The notes beneath the pieces were generated by a model. It did not search any database. It was not told where the DNA came from and saw only the letters and a list, made by a program, of their open reading frames with translations. Of a DNA stretch of 64,000 nt, positions 1 to 8,505 are shown one piece after another. The stretch is taken from assembly GCA_905182735.1 (NCBI GenBank), contig CAJJCT010000008.1:30975-94974 (forward strand). Direction: 5' to 3'. The position numbers and the translations under genes are program-made. The number at the start of each line of letters is the position of its first letter. Position 1 is the first letter of the stretch. The stretch comes from Candidatus Marivariicella framensis. Lineage in GTDB: Bacteria; Bacteroidota; Bacteroidia; Flavobacteriales; Flavobacteriaceae.

Positions 1-499
1 ATTTCCATTGGTTTATATTTCTTTTCCATCATCTAAGGACCCTACATGGAATAAAAGATATCCTGGTAAAAGTACTATTGATGTTATTACTCTTTTGCCT
101 TACGAAACTTTTTCTCAATGGGAAGGTACAAAATGGATGAAAAGGGGGAGTGATTATGATCAGCTCAAAGAAAAGATTTCTAAAAGACTTTTAGAATGCT
201 TATTTGATAAGATTCCAGATCTAAGAGATAAAATAGATCATTATGAATTGTCAAGCCCATTAACCACAAAGAATTTTGTTAATTATAAAAAAGGTGAATT
301 GTACGGAATTGATCATAATCCAGAGCGTTTCAATCAAGTTTTTCTAAAGCCTAAAACAGAAATTAAAAACTTTTTTCTTACCGGACAAGATATCGTTACT
401 GCTGGAGTAGGAGGGGCTTTGTTTTCCGGATTATTAACAGCTAGTGCAGTTTCTGGAAAAAACTTATTAAATAGAATTAAAAAGAGTTCCAATTCTTAA
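1..499 (+). CDS. FAD-dependent oxidoreductase of the retinol saturase / phytoene desaturase family, C-terminal part only
   Basis: The frame (beginning at base 2) is open at the left window edge, so only the last 165 residues are present and no start can be assigned; the family is usually about 500 residues. The C-terminal motif TGQDIVTAGVGGAL is the conserved FAD-domain end of carotenoid isomerases, phytoene desaturases and retinol saturases, where it closes the dinucleotide-binding domain. Members reduce, desaturate or isomerise polyene substrates. The exact substrate cannot be told from this fragment. The TTG at base 8 is not a real start because the frame continues upstream. It runs toward the convergent hsp20 gene, with a hairpin between them. 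Confidence 0.8.
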   Translation, partial: FPLVYISFPSSKDPTWNKRYPGKSTIDVITLLPYETFSQWEGTKWMKRGSDYDQLKEKISKRLLECLFDKIPDLRDKIDHYELSSPLTTKNFVNYKKGELYGIDHNPERFNQVFLKPKTEIKNFFLTGQDIVTAGVGGALFSGLLTASAVSGKNLLNRIKKSSNS

Positions 500-541
500 A
501 GTATTGTACTTTAATAGATTCATTATGAATAATTTTTAAAA

Positions 542-564
542 AAACCCTCCTGAAAGGAGGGTTT
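542..564 (-). terminator. Rho-independent terminator of the small heat-shock gene, possibly bidirectional
   Basis: A 10-bp perfect stem (AAACCCTCCT / AGGAGGGTTT) with a GAA loop lies between two convergent genes. Read on the minus strand the stem is followed by a run of T residues, so it fits best as the end of the hsp20 transcript. On the plus strand the T run is shorter. Confidence 0.8.
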
Positions 565-603
565 GGAACTAATTAAAATTATATCAATATTGTAAAAAAA
601 TTA

Positions 604-1023
604 TTATTTGATTTTAATAAATTTCTTAGGTTGTAATTGGTCTTCTTTATTTTTAGGTAATTTAATTTTTAAAACACCATTAAGGTAAGAAGCATTTATT
701 TTTGACAATTCTACACTTTTAGGGATTGAAAAACTTCTTTTGAATGAGTTGTAATCAAATTCCTTCCTTGTGAAATCATCATTTTTATTTTCATTGTTTT
801 TAACAACCTCAATTGACATTACTTTGTTTTCGTAGCTTATTTGAAAATCATCTTTATTGACCCCTGGAGCTGCAATTTGTAATGTAAAGCTCTTATCATC
901 TTCTTTTACGTTAACAGCTGGTGTTGAGTTTGAATAATCTGGAATAGGTATGTCCCAGTTTGTTTTAAAAAAATCATCCATTATTGATGGAAATCTAGTA
1001 TTTTGTTTTCTAATTAAATTCAT
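604..1023 (-). CDS. hsp20: Small heat-shock protein, Hsp20 / alpha-crystallin family
   Basis: A 139-residue protein, the usual size for bacterial Hsp20. Residues 1-35 are a variable N-terminal arm (FPSIMDDFFKTNWDIPIPDY). Residues 36-139 form the alpha-crystallin domain, including APGVNKDDFQISYENKVMSI and the typical closing strand LNGVLKIKLPK (the family's A-x-x-x-G-V-L signature, here LNGVL). These are ATP-independent holdases that bind unfolding proteins as oligomers in the cytoplasm. The gene stands alone, with a terminator directly downstream and a 365-bp upstream gap holding a perfect inverted repeat and repeated TGTCA motifs, which may be its control region. Confidence 0.93.
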   Translation of the reverse strand: MNLIRKQNTRFPSIMDDFFKTNWDIPIPDYSNSTPAVNVKEDDKSFTLQIAAPGVNKDDFQISYENKVMSIEVVKNNENKNDDFTRKEFDYNSFKRSFSIPKSVELSKINASYLNGVLKIKLPKNKEDQLQPKKFIKIK

Positions 1024-1388
1024 AATATTTATATTTTAGTTAAACATTTTTTACAAATTATTAAATACAAAATCAATGCCCATACAGAATATTGACAGAT
1101 TGTCAGCATTAATATGAAATAAACATGACTTTATGTCATGTTTATAGTGTAATTGTCAGATTATATAGCTGTTATTTCTTATTTTACCTAATTAGATTTT
1201 TCCTTCAGTTGCTAAACAAGAACCTGAGTTAAAACCATAATCGTGAGTGAGCCAAGATAATATCAATTAAAATCATTTGATATTTTAAAATTATTTGCTT
1301 CTCCAGTAAAACACAAACTACAAGTTCAAATAGTATTAATCCACTGATTTAGAATAATAACCATTCTTTCCTAAAGTAAGATTTGAAA
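1024..1388. other. Intergenic region upstream of hsp20 (365 bp)
   Basis: No convincing gene in either strand. The half next to hsp20 holds two copies of ATTGTCAG (1099-1106 and 1152-1159), a TGACA-GAT-TGTCA palindrome (1093-1105) and a longer inverted repeat (separate entry). The half next to the ZIP transporter end (about 1170-1388) is A/T rich; it contains only a weak 7-bp stem-loop (1260-1283), and I see no clear terminator for another gene. Confidence 0.6.
1119..1145. promoter_or_regulatory. Perfect inverted repeat upstream of hsp20, candidate operator
   Basis: ATAAACATGAC and GTCATGTTTAT form an 11-bp perfect inverted repeat around a 5-bp centre (TTTAT), about 100 bp upstream of the hsp20 start. 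It is flanked on both sides by ATTGTCAG repeats. It is not the CIRCE element (TTAGCACTC-N9-GAGTGCTAA). A hairpin in the leader or an operator are both possible. Binding protein unknown. Confidence 0.4.
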
Positions 1389-2054
1389 TTAAATAATTGC
1401 AGCAATTAATATAGCTGCGACAATACTGAAAATTTTTTGAAGATTAAATTTATGTCCTTCACTACTTTCAAATAAAATTGTTGTCCCAATGTGCAAAAGC
1501 ATCCCAACTACAACAGCAGTCAATGGATATAGTAAATCTTCAAAAAGAGGTAGCTTATAAGAAATAATTGCTCCTAAAGGTGTGGCGATAGAAAAAGCAC
1601 CCAAACACAATAATTTATACTTAACTGAGCCGTTAACCTTTTTAAAAATAAAATAAACAACCATTGCCACGGGAATTTTATGAATAAATAAACCCCAGCT
1701 TAATGTTTCAAATTTATTTATTGGTATACCCTCTAAAAAGGCATGAAAACATATGCTTCCTAGAATTATAAATGATTGATTCTGATTTGTTGTTGAGTGT
1801 GAGTGACCATGTTCAGCACCCTTCGAGAAAAACTCTAAAATAATTTGTAATAAAATCCCAATCATTATCCAAGGCCCAGGCGTAAATGGTGTTTGAAGAT
1901 ATAGAACAGGTAGAATATCAGTAACAATTAAGCTTATAAGTAGTGCGCCACTAAAAGCTAAAATCAGTTTTAAATCTTTGGACTTAAAATTAAAGGCAAT
2001 ATAAAAACCGATTAAACATCCAATTAAAGGCAATAAAATATTAATTATTTTCAT
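1389..2054 (-). CDS. ZIP family divalent metal transporter
   Basis: A 221-residue polytopic membrane protein with about seven or eight hydrophobic segments. It carries the ZIP metal-site motifs: H104-A-F-L-E108-G in one helix and H125-K-I-P in the next, with a histidine-rich loop (EHGHSHS, residues 81-87) before them. ZIP proteins import Zn2+ or other divalent metals (Fe2+, Mn2+) into the cytoplasm. The length is short but within the range of bacterial ZIP proteins. It is transcribed away from the divergent methyltransferase gene. Which metal is carried cannot be read from the sequence. Confidence 0.88.
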   Translation of the reverse strand: MKIINILLPLIGCLIGFYIAFNFKSKDLKLILAFSGALLISLIVTDILPVLYLQTPFTPGPWIMIGILLQIILEFFSKGAEHGHSHSTTNQNQSFIILGSICFHAFLEGIPINKFETLSWGLFIHKIPVAMVVYFIFKKVNGSVKYKLLCLGAFSIATPLGAIISYKLPLFEDLLYPLTAVVVGMLLHIGTTILFESSEGHKFNLQKIFSIVAAILIAAII

Positions 2055-2111
2055 TTATAATAAAAATATAATTTCAGCAAAATTAAAGTATTTTTGATCT
2101 GTAAATGATTT

Positions 2112-3275
2112 ATGGATAATAATTTTAAGATAGTTGCCAAGACCTTTTATGGAATGGAAGAAGTTCTTGCTAAAGAACTTCTTGATCTTGGTGCTCAAAA
2201 TATAGAAATTGGTAATAGAATAGTATCTTTTATCGGTGATAAAGGGTTTATCTATAAAGCAAACCTATGTTTACATACGGCTCTTAAAATTCTAAAGCCA
2301 ATTTATGAGTTTAAAGCTAATTCCAATGAAGACTTATACAGCGAGCTGTATAAATATCAATGGAGTGACTACATGAACGAATCAAGTACTTTTGTTTTTG
2401 ATTCGGTCCTTTCAGGAAATATTTTTACACATTCACTATTCGTTTCTCAAAAAGCCAAGGACGCTTTAGTTGACAAATTTAGAGATGAAAATAAGACTCG
2501 TCCAAATGTTGATCTGAAACATCCTGATTTTCGCTTTCACCTTCATATTAACAATAATGTTTGTAGTTTGTTATTAGATTCTTCAGGTGAATCTTTACAC
2601 AAAAGAGGTTATAGAACATCAACTAACATCGCTCCAATAAATGAAGTTTTAGCTGCTGGAATAATTAAGTTATCAGGATGGGATAAATCAATTGATTTTA
2701 TAGATCCAATGTGCGGTAGTGGCACTTTTTTAATAGAAGCAGCTATGATGGCATCTAATGTTCCAGCTAATATAAATAGAGATGAATTCGCTTTTGAAAA
2801 ATGGCCAGATTGGGATCTTGATTTATTTGAGTTGATTCAAAATTCACAATTAAAGAAAGTCAAGGAGCCTAGCATTCGTGTTTATGGATATGATAAGTCT
2901 CCATCGGCTATTCTAAAAGCTAAACAAAATATAAATCAGGCTAGTTTAAGTGATTTTATTTCAGTTGATCAAAATAGTTTTTTTGATACAAGCAAGGCTT
3001 CTAATGAAAAATTACATTTAGTTACAAATCCTCCCTACGGAGAAAGGTTAAAAGGCGATATAAAAGAATTATACAAAAACATAGGAGATACCTTAAAGAC
3101 TAAATACTCAAATACTGACGCATGGTTTATCTCTTCTAACTTGGATGCAATGAAGTATGTTGGATTAAGACCGAGCAGAAAAATAAAATTATTTAATGGT
3201 AAGTTAGAATCTCGACTATTATATTTTCCTATTTATCCGGGAACAAAAAAAATTCACAAGCTGAATAAACCTTAA
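2112..3275 (+). CDS. THUMP-domain class I SAM-dependent RNA methyltransferase (RlmL-N / YpsC type)
   Basis: 387 residues. An N-terminal THUMP RNA-binding region (about 1-160) is followed by a Rossmann methyltransferase domain. The SAM-binding motif DPMCGSGTFLIEA and the catalytic NPPYGERL motif are clear; the latter is typical of N2-guanine methyltransferases. In E. coli the homologous part is the N-terminal half of RlmL, which makes m2G2445 in 23S rRNA. Here the RlmK half is absent, as in Bacillus YpsC. Substrate assignment is by homology. It is convergent with the DUF6048 gene, separated by only 4 bp. Confidence 0.9.
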   Translation: MDNNFKIVAKTFYGMEEVLAKELLDLGAQNIEIGNRIVSFIGDKGFIYKANLCLHTALKILKPIYEFKANSNEDLYSELYKYQWSDYMNESSTFVFDSVLSGNIFTHSLFVSQKAKDALVDKFRDENKTRPNVDLKHPDFRFHLHINNNVCSLLLDSSGESLHKRGYRTSTNIAPINEVLAAGIIKLSGWDKSIDFIDPMCGSGTFLIEAAMMASNVPANINRDEFAFEKWPDWDLDLFELIQNSQLKKVKEPSIRVYGYDKSPSAILKAKQNINQASLSDFISVDQNSFFDTSKASNEKLHLVTNPPYGERLKGDIKELYKNIGDTLKTKYSNTDAWFISSNLDAMKYVGLRPSRKIKLFNGKLESRLLYFPIYPGTKKIHKLNKP

Positions 3276-3279
3276 AGTA

Positions 3280-4005
3280 TTATCTAGATTTCCCCCATTT
3301 AAAGGGAATTGAATAGGTGAGGGTGTAATTAAAGGATGAGCCGAAAATATTTTCATCTGTAACTCTATTAAATCCAGGAATGAATAAAACACCAAAATTT
3401 TCCGAAGAAGTGCTGCCCAATAATCTGTTAAGTCTTAGACTAAACCCCATATAAGTGTTTTTTAAAACTTGAACTTTCATTCCAACTAAGAATTCAATCC
3501 ATTGAGCATTTAAATCACTTAATTTCCCAGTAGAGTATTCATTTTGAACAAGTTCCTCCTCAAAAATTTGTTCAGTTCTATATAGTAAGTAATTATTAAT
3601 ATTATGATTATATAGGCTGTTTGCAAATCTAAAACCTAAATAAACCTGATTATTCATTCCAGTCCAGTTTTTATACATATTGAAATCAAACCCAAATTTA
3701 ATATAACTTCCAGATGTTGTAAAGTTTATAAGTTCAGATTGTTGAGTTCTTTCTAGAGTCCCAATTTCGGAACTCAGATAAAGGTTTTCTTTTACTCTAA
3801 GGTCTCCAACAATTTCAAAACCTTTAAAAGTTTTATCAAATTGAGATATGGCAGGTTGAAAAAGATCAACACCAAAACGAAGTGTTAATGGAGCTTTTGT
3901 TTTATCATTAACTAAACTGTCTTTTTTAGATTGGGCAGATAGTAATTGTAAATTAATAATAAAAATAAAACTAATGATACAATGCCAGGTGCATGCTGTT
4001 TTCAT
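3280..4005 (-). CDS. DUF6048-like predicted outer-membrane beta-barrel protein
   Basis: 241 residues with an N-terminal signal peptide (hydrophobic stretch ending LLSAQS). The rest alternates polar and hydrophobic residues in strand-like segments and ends in a terminal beta strand with aromatic residues (YTLTYSIPFKW), suggesting a small outer-membrane barrel. From memory it matches flavobacterial family DUF6048, which travels with DUF6452 downstream of rlmD as it does here. Function unknown. Its start overlaps the upstream lipoprotein gene by 35 bp, so the two are probably translated from one message. Confidence 0.7.
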   Translation of the reverse strand: MKTACTWHCIISFIFIINLQLLSAQSKKDSLVNDKTKAPLTLRFGVDLFQPAISQFDKTFKGFEIVGDLRVKENLYLSSEIGTLERTQQSELINFTTSGSYIKFGFDFNMYKNWTGMNNQVYLGFRFANSLYNHNINNYLLYRTEQIFEEELVQNEYSTGKLSDLNAQWIEFLVGMKVQVLKNTYMGFSLRLNRLLGSTSSENFGVLFIPGFNRVTDENIFGSSFNYTLTYSIPFKWGKSR

Positions 4006-4477
4006 TTAATATTGAATCTTTTATGATTTTATATGATTTAATCCAGGAATTTTCAGTGCCAATTCCTTCAATTGGATTTTCGTTAAATATAAATTGACCT
4101 TTAAAACCGCATGCTCTATCCATATAAATATCGAAACGATCATGATTTATTTTTAATGTATCTATATTTTCATCTTCACCACCCCAATTATAAAAAAACT
4201 TTAGTTGAGTGAAGTCTTGAGAGTCTTTAAGTGGTATTGAAATTGAATCATTTCCTAATAAATATCTTCTTATGTAATCTCGATAATCATCATCTAATTT
4301 ATTTATCACTAAAAAAGGAACATTTTTTGGCTCATTTATATTATTAGCATCAAAAAATCTAATTATTAAGTTTGGAGTTCCCGCTGTTCCTTCAATACAG
4401 ATATCATCTCTTTCACATTTACTTAATGATGTAAAAGATAAAATTATTAGAATAGAAATTATTATTTTTCTCTTCAT
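3971..4477 (-). CDS. DUF6452-like lipoprotein
   Basis: 168 residues with a lipoprotein-type leader (positively charged MKRK, hydrophobic core, then LSKC at about residues 18-21). The mature part contains several cysteines (CERDDICIEG; later RACGFKG) and resembles flavobacterial family DUF6452. Function is unknown. Its start overlaps the rlmD stop by 4 bp and its end overlaps the DUF6048 gene by 35 bp, forming a tight three-gene unit. The pairing of a lipoprotein and a small barrel suggests they act together at the outer membrane (inference). Confidence 0.7.
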   Translation of the reverse strand: MKRKIIISILIILSFTSLSKCERDDICIEGTAGTPNLIIRFFDANNINEPKNVPFLVINKLDDDYRDYIRRYLLGNDSISIPLKDSQDFTQLKFFYNWGGEDENIDTLKINHDRFDIYMDRACGFKGQFIFNENPIEGIGTENSWIKSYKIIKDSILNENSMHLALYH

Positions 4478-5883
4478 TGCTTTTCTAAAAGTACAACATT
4501 TTCTACATGATGAGTCTGTGGAAACATATCAACAGCTCTAGATCTACTTATTTTATAATTACCTTTTAATATGAATAAATCTCTTGCTTGAGTGGCACTG
4601 TTGCAACTTACATAAACTATCTTTTTTGGAGATAATTTTAATATCTGTTCAACAACCTTTTTGTGCATTCCATCTCTTGGAGGATCAGTTATAACGACAT
4701 CTGCTTTTCCATACTTATTAATAAAGGCATCATTAAAAACTGTTTTCATATCTCCTAAAACAAACTCTACATTTCTAATTTTATTAGCTTTTGCATTATG
4801 CTTTGCAGCCTCAATAGCTTCAGCCACAGACTCAACTCCAATCACTTTATGGCATTTTTTTGAAATAAACTGTGCAATTGTTCCTGTTCCAGTATAAAGG
4901 TCATAAACAATTTCAGATCCTTGAAGACTTGCATAATCAAGAGTTATTTTATATAACTCATATGCTTGTTTGCTGTTAGTTTGATAAAAAGATTTGGGTG
5001 TGATCTTGAATTTTAAATCTTCTATTGATTCAGTAATGTAACTTTTTCCAGAGTAGCAAATTATCTCTTGATCATAAAGCGTGTCATTATCCTTTGAATT
5101 GACACAATAGTTAAGAGAAGAAATAGCTGGGAATTCTGATGTTAAATATTCAAGTAAACTAGCTATTTTTTTTACCTCATTTTCAAAAAATTGAATTAAA
5201 ACCATTAAACCTCCATTACTGCTTGTTCTTATCATTAAAGTTCTGAGTAGACCTGTTTTATTATAATAATCATAAAATGAAAGATTATTTTTAAAAGAAT
5301 ACTTTCTTATTGAATTTCTAATCTCATTAGAAGGATCTTCTTGTAAATAACATTTTTCAATATCAATTATTTTATCCCACATACCTGGTTTATGAAATCC
5401 AAGTCCATTTTTATTAAGATCATTTTCCTTATCATTTATTTCATCAATAGTTAGCCATCTTCTATTAGAAAATGAAAATTCCATTTTATTTCTATAAAAG
5501 TACTGTTCGGATGAACCGAGTATGGTTTCAGGTTCTATTAAATCAATCTTACCTATTCTTTTGATATTTTCAAGCACTTCTTTTTGCTTAAAAATTAATT
5601 GAGCAGCATAATTCATATTCTGCCATTTACAGCCCCCGCATATTCCGAAATGATCACATTCTGGATCAATTCTATTTGGTGAAGGAGATATTAATTTTTC
5701 AATCCTTCCCTCAAGAAAACCTTTTCTTTTTTTAAAAACATTAACATTCACTATGTCTCCAGGAACACCTTTGTCAATAAAAATTGTTTTACCATCAGCT
5801 GTTTTTCCTACAGATTTTCCTTTACTGGCAGTATCTATAATTTTTATATCCTCATAAATAATATTTTTATTTTTACTTCTCAT
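4474..5883 (-). CDS. rlmD: 23S rRNA (uracil-1939 C5)-methyltransferase RlmD/RumA
   Basis: 469 residues. The N-terminal TRAM domain (about 10-70) is followed by the iron-sulfur cysteine motif CDHFGICGGC plus a later cysteine. The C-terminal methyltransferase domain has the SAM motif VYDLYTGTGTIAQF, the ITDPPRDGM motif and the catalytic cysteine in VSCNSATQARD. The enzyme methylates C5 of uridine in 23S rRNA (or tRNA in TrmA-type relatives). It heads the rlmD-DUF6452-DUF6048 unit and is divergent from rocD. The exact uridine is by homology only. Confidence 0.92.
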   Translation of the reverse strand: MRSKNKNIIYEDIKIIDTASKGKSVGKTADGKTIFIDKGVPGDIVNVNVFKKRKGFLEGRIEKLISPSPNRIDPECDHFGICGGCKWQNMNYAAQLIFKQKEVLENIKRIGKIDLIEPETILGSSEQYFYRNKMEFSFSNRRWLTIDEINDKENDLNKNGLGFHKPGMWDKIIDIEKCYLQEDPSNEIRNSIRKYSFKNNLSFYDYYNKTGLLRTLMIRTSSNGGLMVLIQFFENEVKKIASLLEYLTSEFPAISSLNYCVNSKDNDTLYDQEIICYSGKSYITESIEDLKFKITPKSFYQTNSKQAYELYKITLDYASLQGSEIVYDLYTGTGTIAQFISKKCHKVIGVESVAEAIEAAKHNAKANKIRNVEFVLGDMKTVFNDAFINKYGKADVVITDPPRDGMHKKVVEQILKLSPKKIVYVSCNSATQARDLFILKGNYKISRSRAVDMFPQTHHVENVVLLEKQ

Positions 5884-6027
5884 TTTACAAAACTACTATT
5901 GTTTATAATTTATAGTCATAAACGTTAATTATTATTTTAACAAACTCTAGTTTTAAATTTAAATATTCTTAATATAATTTATATATTTACAACAATAGAC
6001 AGTAATAATGTTTTAAATAAAACAACC

Positions 6028-7332
6028 ATGGTAGGTCCTACAAAAAAAAACTCAGTTATTGACACTACTCTTTCAAGCTATCATTTGGAATTAGAAAAAG
6101 AATTTGGAGCCCATGACTATAAACCTCTTCCAGTTGTTTTAACTAAGGGACAAGGAGTCTTTCTTTGGGATGTTGAAGGTAAAAAATATTATGACTTTTT
6201 ATCTGCTTACTCAGCAGTTAACCAGGGCCACTGTCATCCAGAAATAATTGAAGCTTTAATAAGTCAAGCAAAAGAGCTTACTTTGACTTCGAGAGCCTTT
6301 CATAATGACAAACTAGGGGAATACATGGAGTTTTCAACTAAATATTTTGGCTTTGAAAGATTGCTGCCTATGAATACTGGTGCTGAAGGAGTTGAAACAG
6401 CAATAAAAATTACTCGAAAATGGGGTCATACAATTAAAGGTATACCTGAAAATCAAGCTCAAATAATTGTTTGTGAAAATAATTTTCATGGAAGAACTAC
6501 TACAGTTATTTCTTTTTCATCTGATCCTGGATCTAAAGATTATTTTGGACCCCATACCCCGGGATTTCTTCATGTTCCATATAATGATTTAAAATCTCTT
6601 GAATCTACATTAGATAACAATCCTAATGTGGTTGGTTTCTTAGTTGAACCAATCCAAGGAGAGGCAGGAGTTTATGTTCCTGATGAAGATTATTTGTCTG
6701 AAGCAAAGAAACTATGTCAAAAAAATAATGTTTTATTTATTGCTGATGAAATTCAAACAGGTATTGGAAGAACGGGATCTTTATTAGCAGTTTGTGGAAA
6801 TTGCACTTGTGAAAATAATTGTGAAAGACAAAAATCAACATACACAAGACCTGATTTATTAATTTTAGGAAAAGCTCTGAGCGGTGGAACTTATCCAGTT
6901 TCTGCTGTATTGTGTGATAGTAAAATAATGGACGTAATACAACCTGGTCAGCATGGGAGTACATTTGGGGGTAATCCTCTTGGTTCTGTAGTAGCAAAAA
7001 AGGCTTTAGAAGTTGTTAAAAACGAAAAATTAACTCAAAGAGCAAGAGATCTTGGTAATTATTTTCGTGATGAGATAAATAACTATATAAAACAGAGCTC
7101 TATTGTTAAATTAGTTAGGGGTAAAGGTTTGCTTAATGCAATTGTAATTAATGATGAACCCGATAGTAAAACAGCATGGAACATATGTCTCAAGTTGAAA
7201 AATAATGGACTTCTTGCAAAACCCACTCATGGAAATATTATAAGGTTTGCACCTCCATTAGTAATAACAAAAACTCAGTTAAATGAATGTATTACTATTA
7301 TAAAAAAAACATTGCGAGAGTTTGAATCTTAA
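6028..7332 (+). CDS. rocD: Ornithine--oxo-acid aminotransferase
   Basis: 434 residues, class III PLP aminotransferase. It transfers the delta-amino group of ornithine to 2-oxoglutarate, giving glutamate semialdehyde, a step of arginine and proline metabolism in the cytoplasm. Landmarks: GAEGVETAIKITRKWG (cofactor phosphate site), DEIQTGIGRTG, and the Schiff-base lysine K282 in LILGKALSGG. Between the last two lies a cysteine-rich insert with C256, C259, C261 and C265, which typical RocD sequences such as the human enzyme lack. A near-consensus -7 box (TATATTTA, 5982-5989) lies upstream. A cysteine desulfurase gene follows 26 bp later. The two deiminase-type genes at 38-40 kb could feed it. 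Confidence 0.93.
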   Translation: MVGPTKKNSVIDTTLSSYHLELEKEFGAHDYKPLPVVLTKGQGVFLWDVEGKKYYDFLSAYSAVNQGHCHPEIIEALISQAKELTLTSRAFHNDKLGEYMEFSTKYFGFERLLPMNTGAEGVETAIKITRKWGHTIKGIPENQAQIIVCENNFHGRTTTVISFSSDPGSKDYFGPHTPGFLHVPYNDLKSLESTLDNNPNVVGFLVEPIQGEAGVYVPDEDYLSEAKKLCQKNNVLFIADEIQTGIGRTGSLLAVCGNCTCENNCERQKSTYTRPDLLILGKALSGGTYPVSAVLCDSKIMDVIQPGQHGSTFGGNPLGSVVAKKALEVVKNEKLTQRARDLGNYFRDEINNYIKQSSIVKLVRGKGLLNAIVINDEPDSKTAWNICLKLKNNGLLAKPTHGNIIRFAPPLVITKTQLNECITIIKKTLREFES

Positions 7333-7358
7333 TTAACTTAGCAAAAAATTGTTTTTAG

Positions 7359-8495
7359 ATGGAAGTGTATTTTGATAATGCCGCTACTACTCGTATTAGG
7401 CATGAAGTTGTAGACGAAATCAAAAACTGTTTATTAGAAACATACGGTAACCCATCTTCTACTCATTCTTTTGGTAGGTCTGCTAAATCTAAATTAGAAA
7501 ATGCAAGAAAAGTAATTGCTTCATATTTAAATGCCTCACCTCAAGAAATAATTTTCACTTCTGGCGGAACTGAGTCTGATAACATGTTAATTAGATGTTC
7601 AGTCAAAGATATGGGTGTAACCACAATTATATCTTCAAGGATAGAACATCATGCTGTTTTACATACGCTTGATGATCTTGAGTCTTCTGGTATTAATATT
7701 AAGTATGTTAAAACAAACAACAAGGGTCAAGTTGATTTTCAAGATCTTGAAAGACTTCTAAAGGAGGATAATTCTAAAAAGCTTGTAACCTTAATGTATG
7801 TTAATAATGAGATAGGTACTATTCTAGATCTAGAAAGAGTTGGTTTACTCTGTAAAGAGTTAAATGCATTATTTCATACTGATGCTGTTCAAGGTGTCGC
7901 TCACTTTAATATTGATGTTAAAAAATATAATATTGATTTTTTATCTGCTGCAGCCCATAAATTTCATGGACCAAAAGGAGTAGGGTTTTCATACGTTAAA
8001 AAGAACACTGGAATTAATCCATTTATTCGTGGTGGAGCACAAGAAAGAGGACTAAGAGCAGGCACAGAAGCTCTTCCAAATATTATTGGAATGGAAAAAG
8101 CAATTTCTTTGAGTTACGATAATCTGAATGAAGAAAAAGTATACATACAGTCTATAAAAGATTATTTTATTAAATCTATCAAAAAAATTTTTCCGAACGT
8201 TCAATTCAATGGATGTAGTTCTGATTCTGAAGAGAGTACTTATACACTGATAAATATAGCGATACCCGTAATTAAGAAAAAGGCTTCTTTATTAGATTTT
8301 CAACTAGACTTAAAGGGAATTGCATGTTCTAAGGGTAGTGCATGCCAGTCAGGAAGTAATCAAGGGTCTCATGTTTTGAAAGAAGTCCAGGGAGAAAAAA
8401 ATAATGATTGGCCTTCATTAAGGTTTTCTTTTTCTTCTTACAATTCAAAAAAAGAAGTTGATTACTTGATGGGCGTTTTAAAAGAATTTAGCTAA
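7359..8495 (+). CDS. Cysteine desulfurase, NifS/IscS type
   Basis: 378 residues, class V PLP aminotransferase fold. It opens with YFDNAATTRI, has the PLP-binding histidine region IEHHAVLHTL, the Schiff-base lysine in AAHKFHGPKG, and the active-site loop ACSKGSACQSGS whose cysteine accepts the sulfur. It converts cysteine to alanine and an enzyme persulfide used for Fe-S clusters or tRNA thiolation. The scaffold protein IscU/NifU is not adjacent. It probably shares a transcript with rocD (26-bp gap). Whether it serves Fe-S assembly or tRNA thiolation (MnmA) cannot be decided here. Confidence 0.9.
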   Translation: MEVYFDNAATTRIRHEVVDEIKNCLLETYGNPSSTHSFGRSAKSKLENARKVIASYLNASPQEIIFTSGGTESDNMLIRCSVKDMGVTTIISSRIEHHAVLHTLDDLESSGINIKYVKTNNKGQVDFQDLERLLKEDNSKKLVTLMYVNNEIGTILDLERVGLLCKELNALFHTDAVQGVAHFNIDVKKYNIDFLSAAAHKFHGPKGVGFSYVKKNTGINPFIRGGAQERGLRAGTEALPNIIGMEKAISLSYDNLNEEKVYIQSIKDYFIKSIKKIFPNVQFNGCSSDSEESTYTLINIAIPVIKKKASLLDFQLDLKGIACSKGSACQSGSNQGSHVLKEVQGEKNNDWPSLRFSFSSYNSKKEVDYLMGVLKEFS

Positions 8496-8505
8496 TTAGG
8501 TAAAT

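Noticed and set aside
1260..1283. Stem ATATCAA / TTGATAT downstream of the ZIP gene
   Set aside because: Short A/T stem expected by chance in such A/T-rich sequence; it also has no T run.
4661..4897. Open frame opposite rlmD
   Set aside because: Antisense to the conserved methyltransferase core of rlmD, so a shadow.
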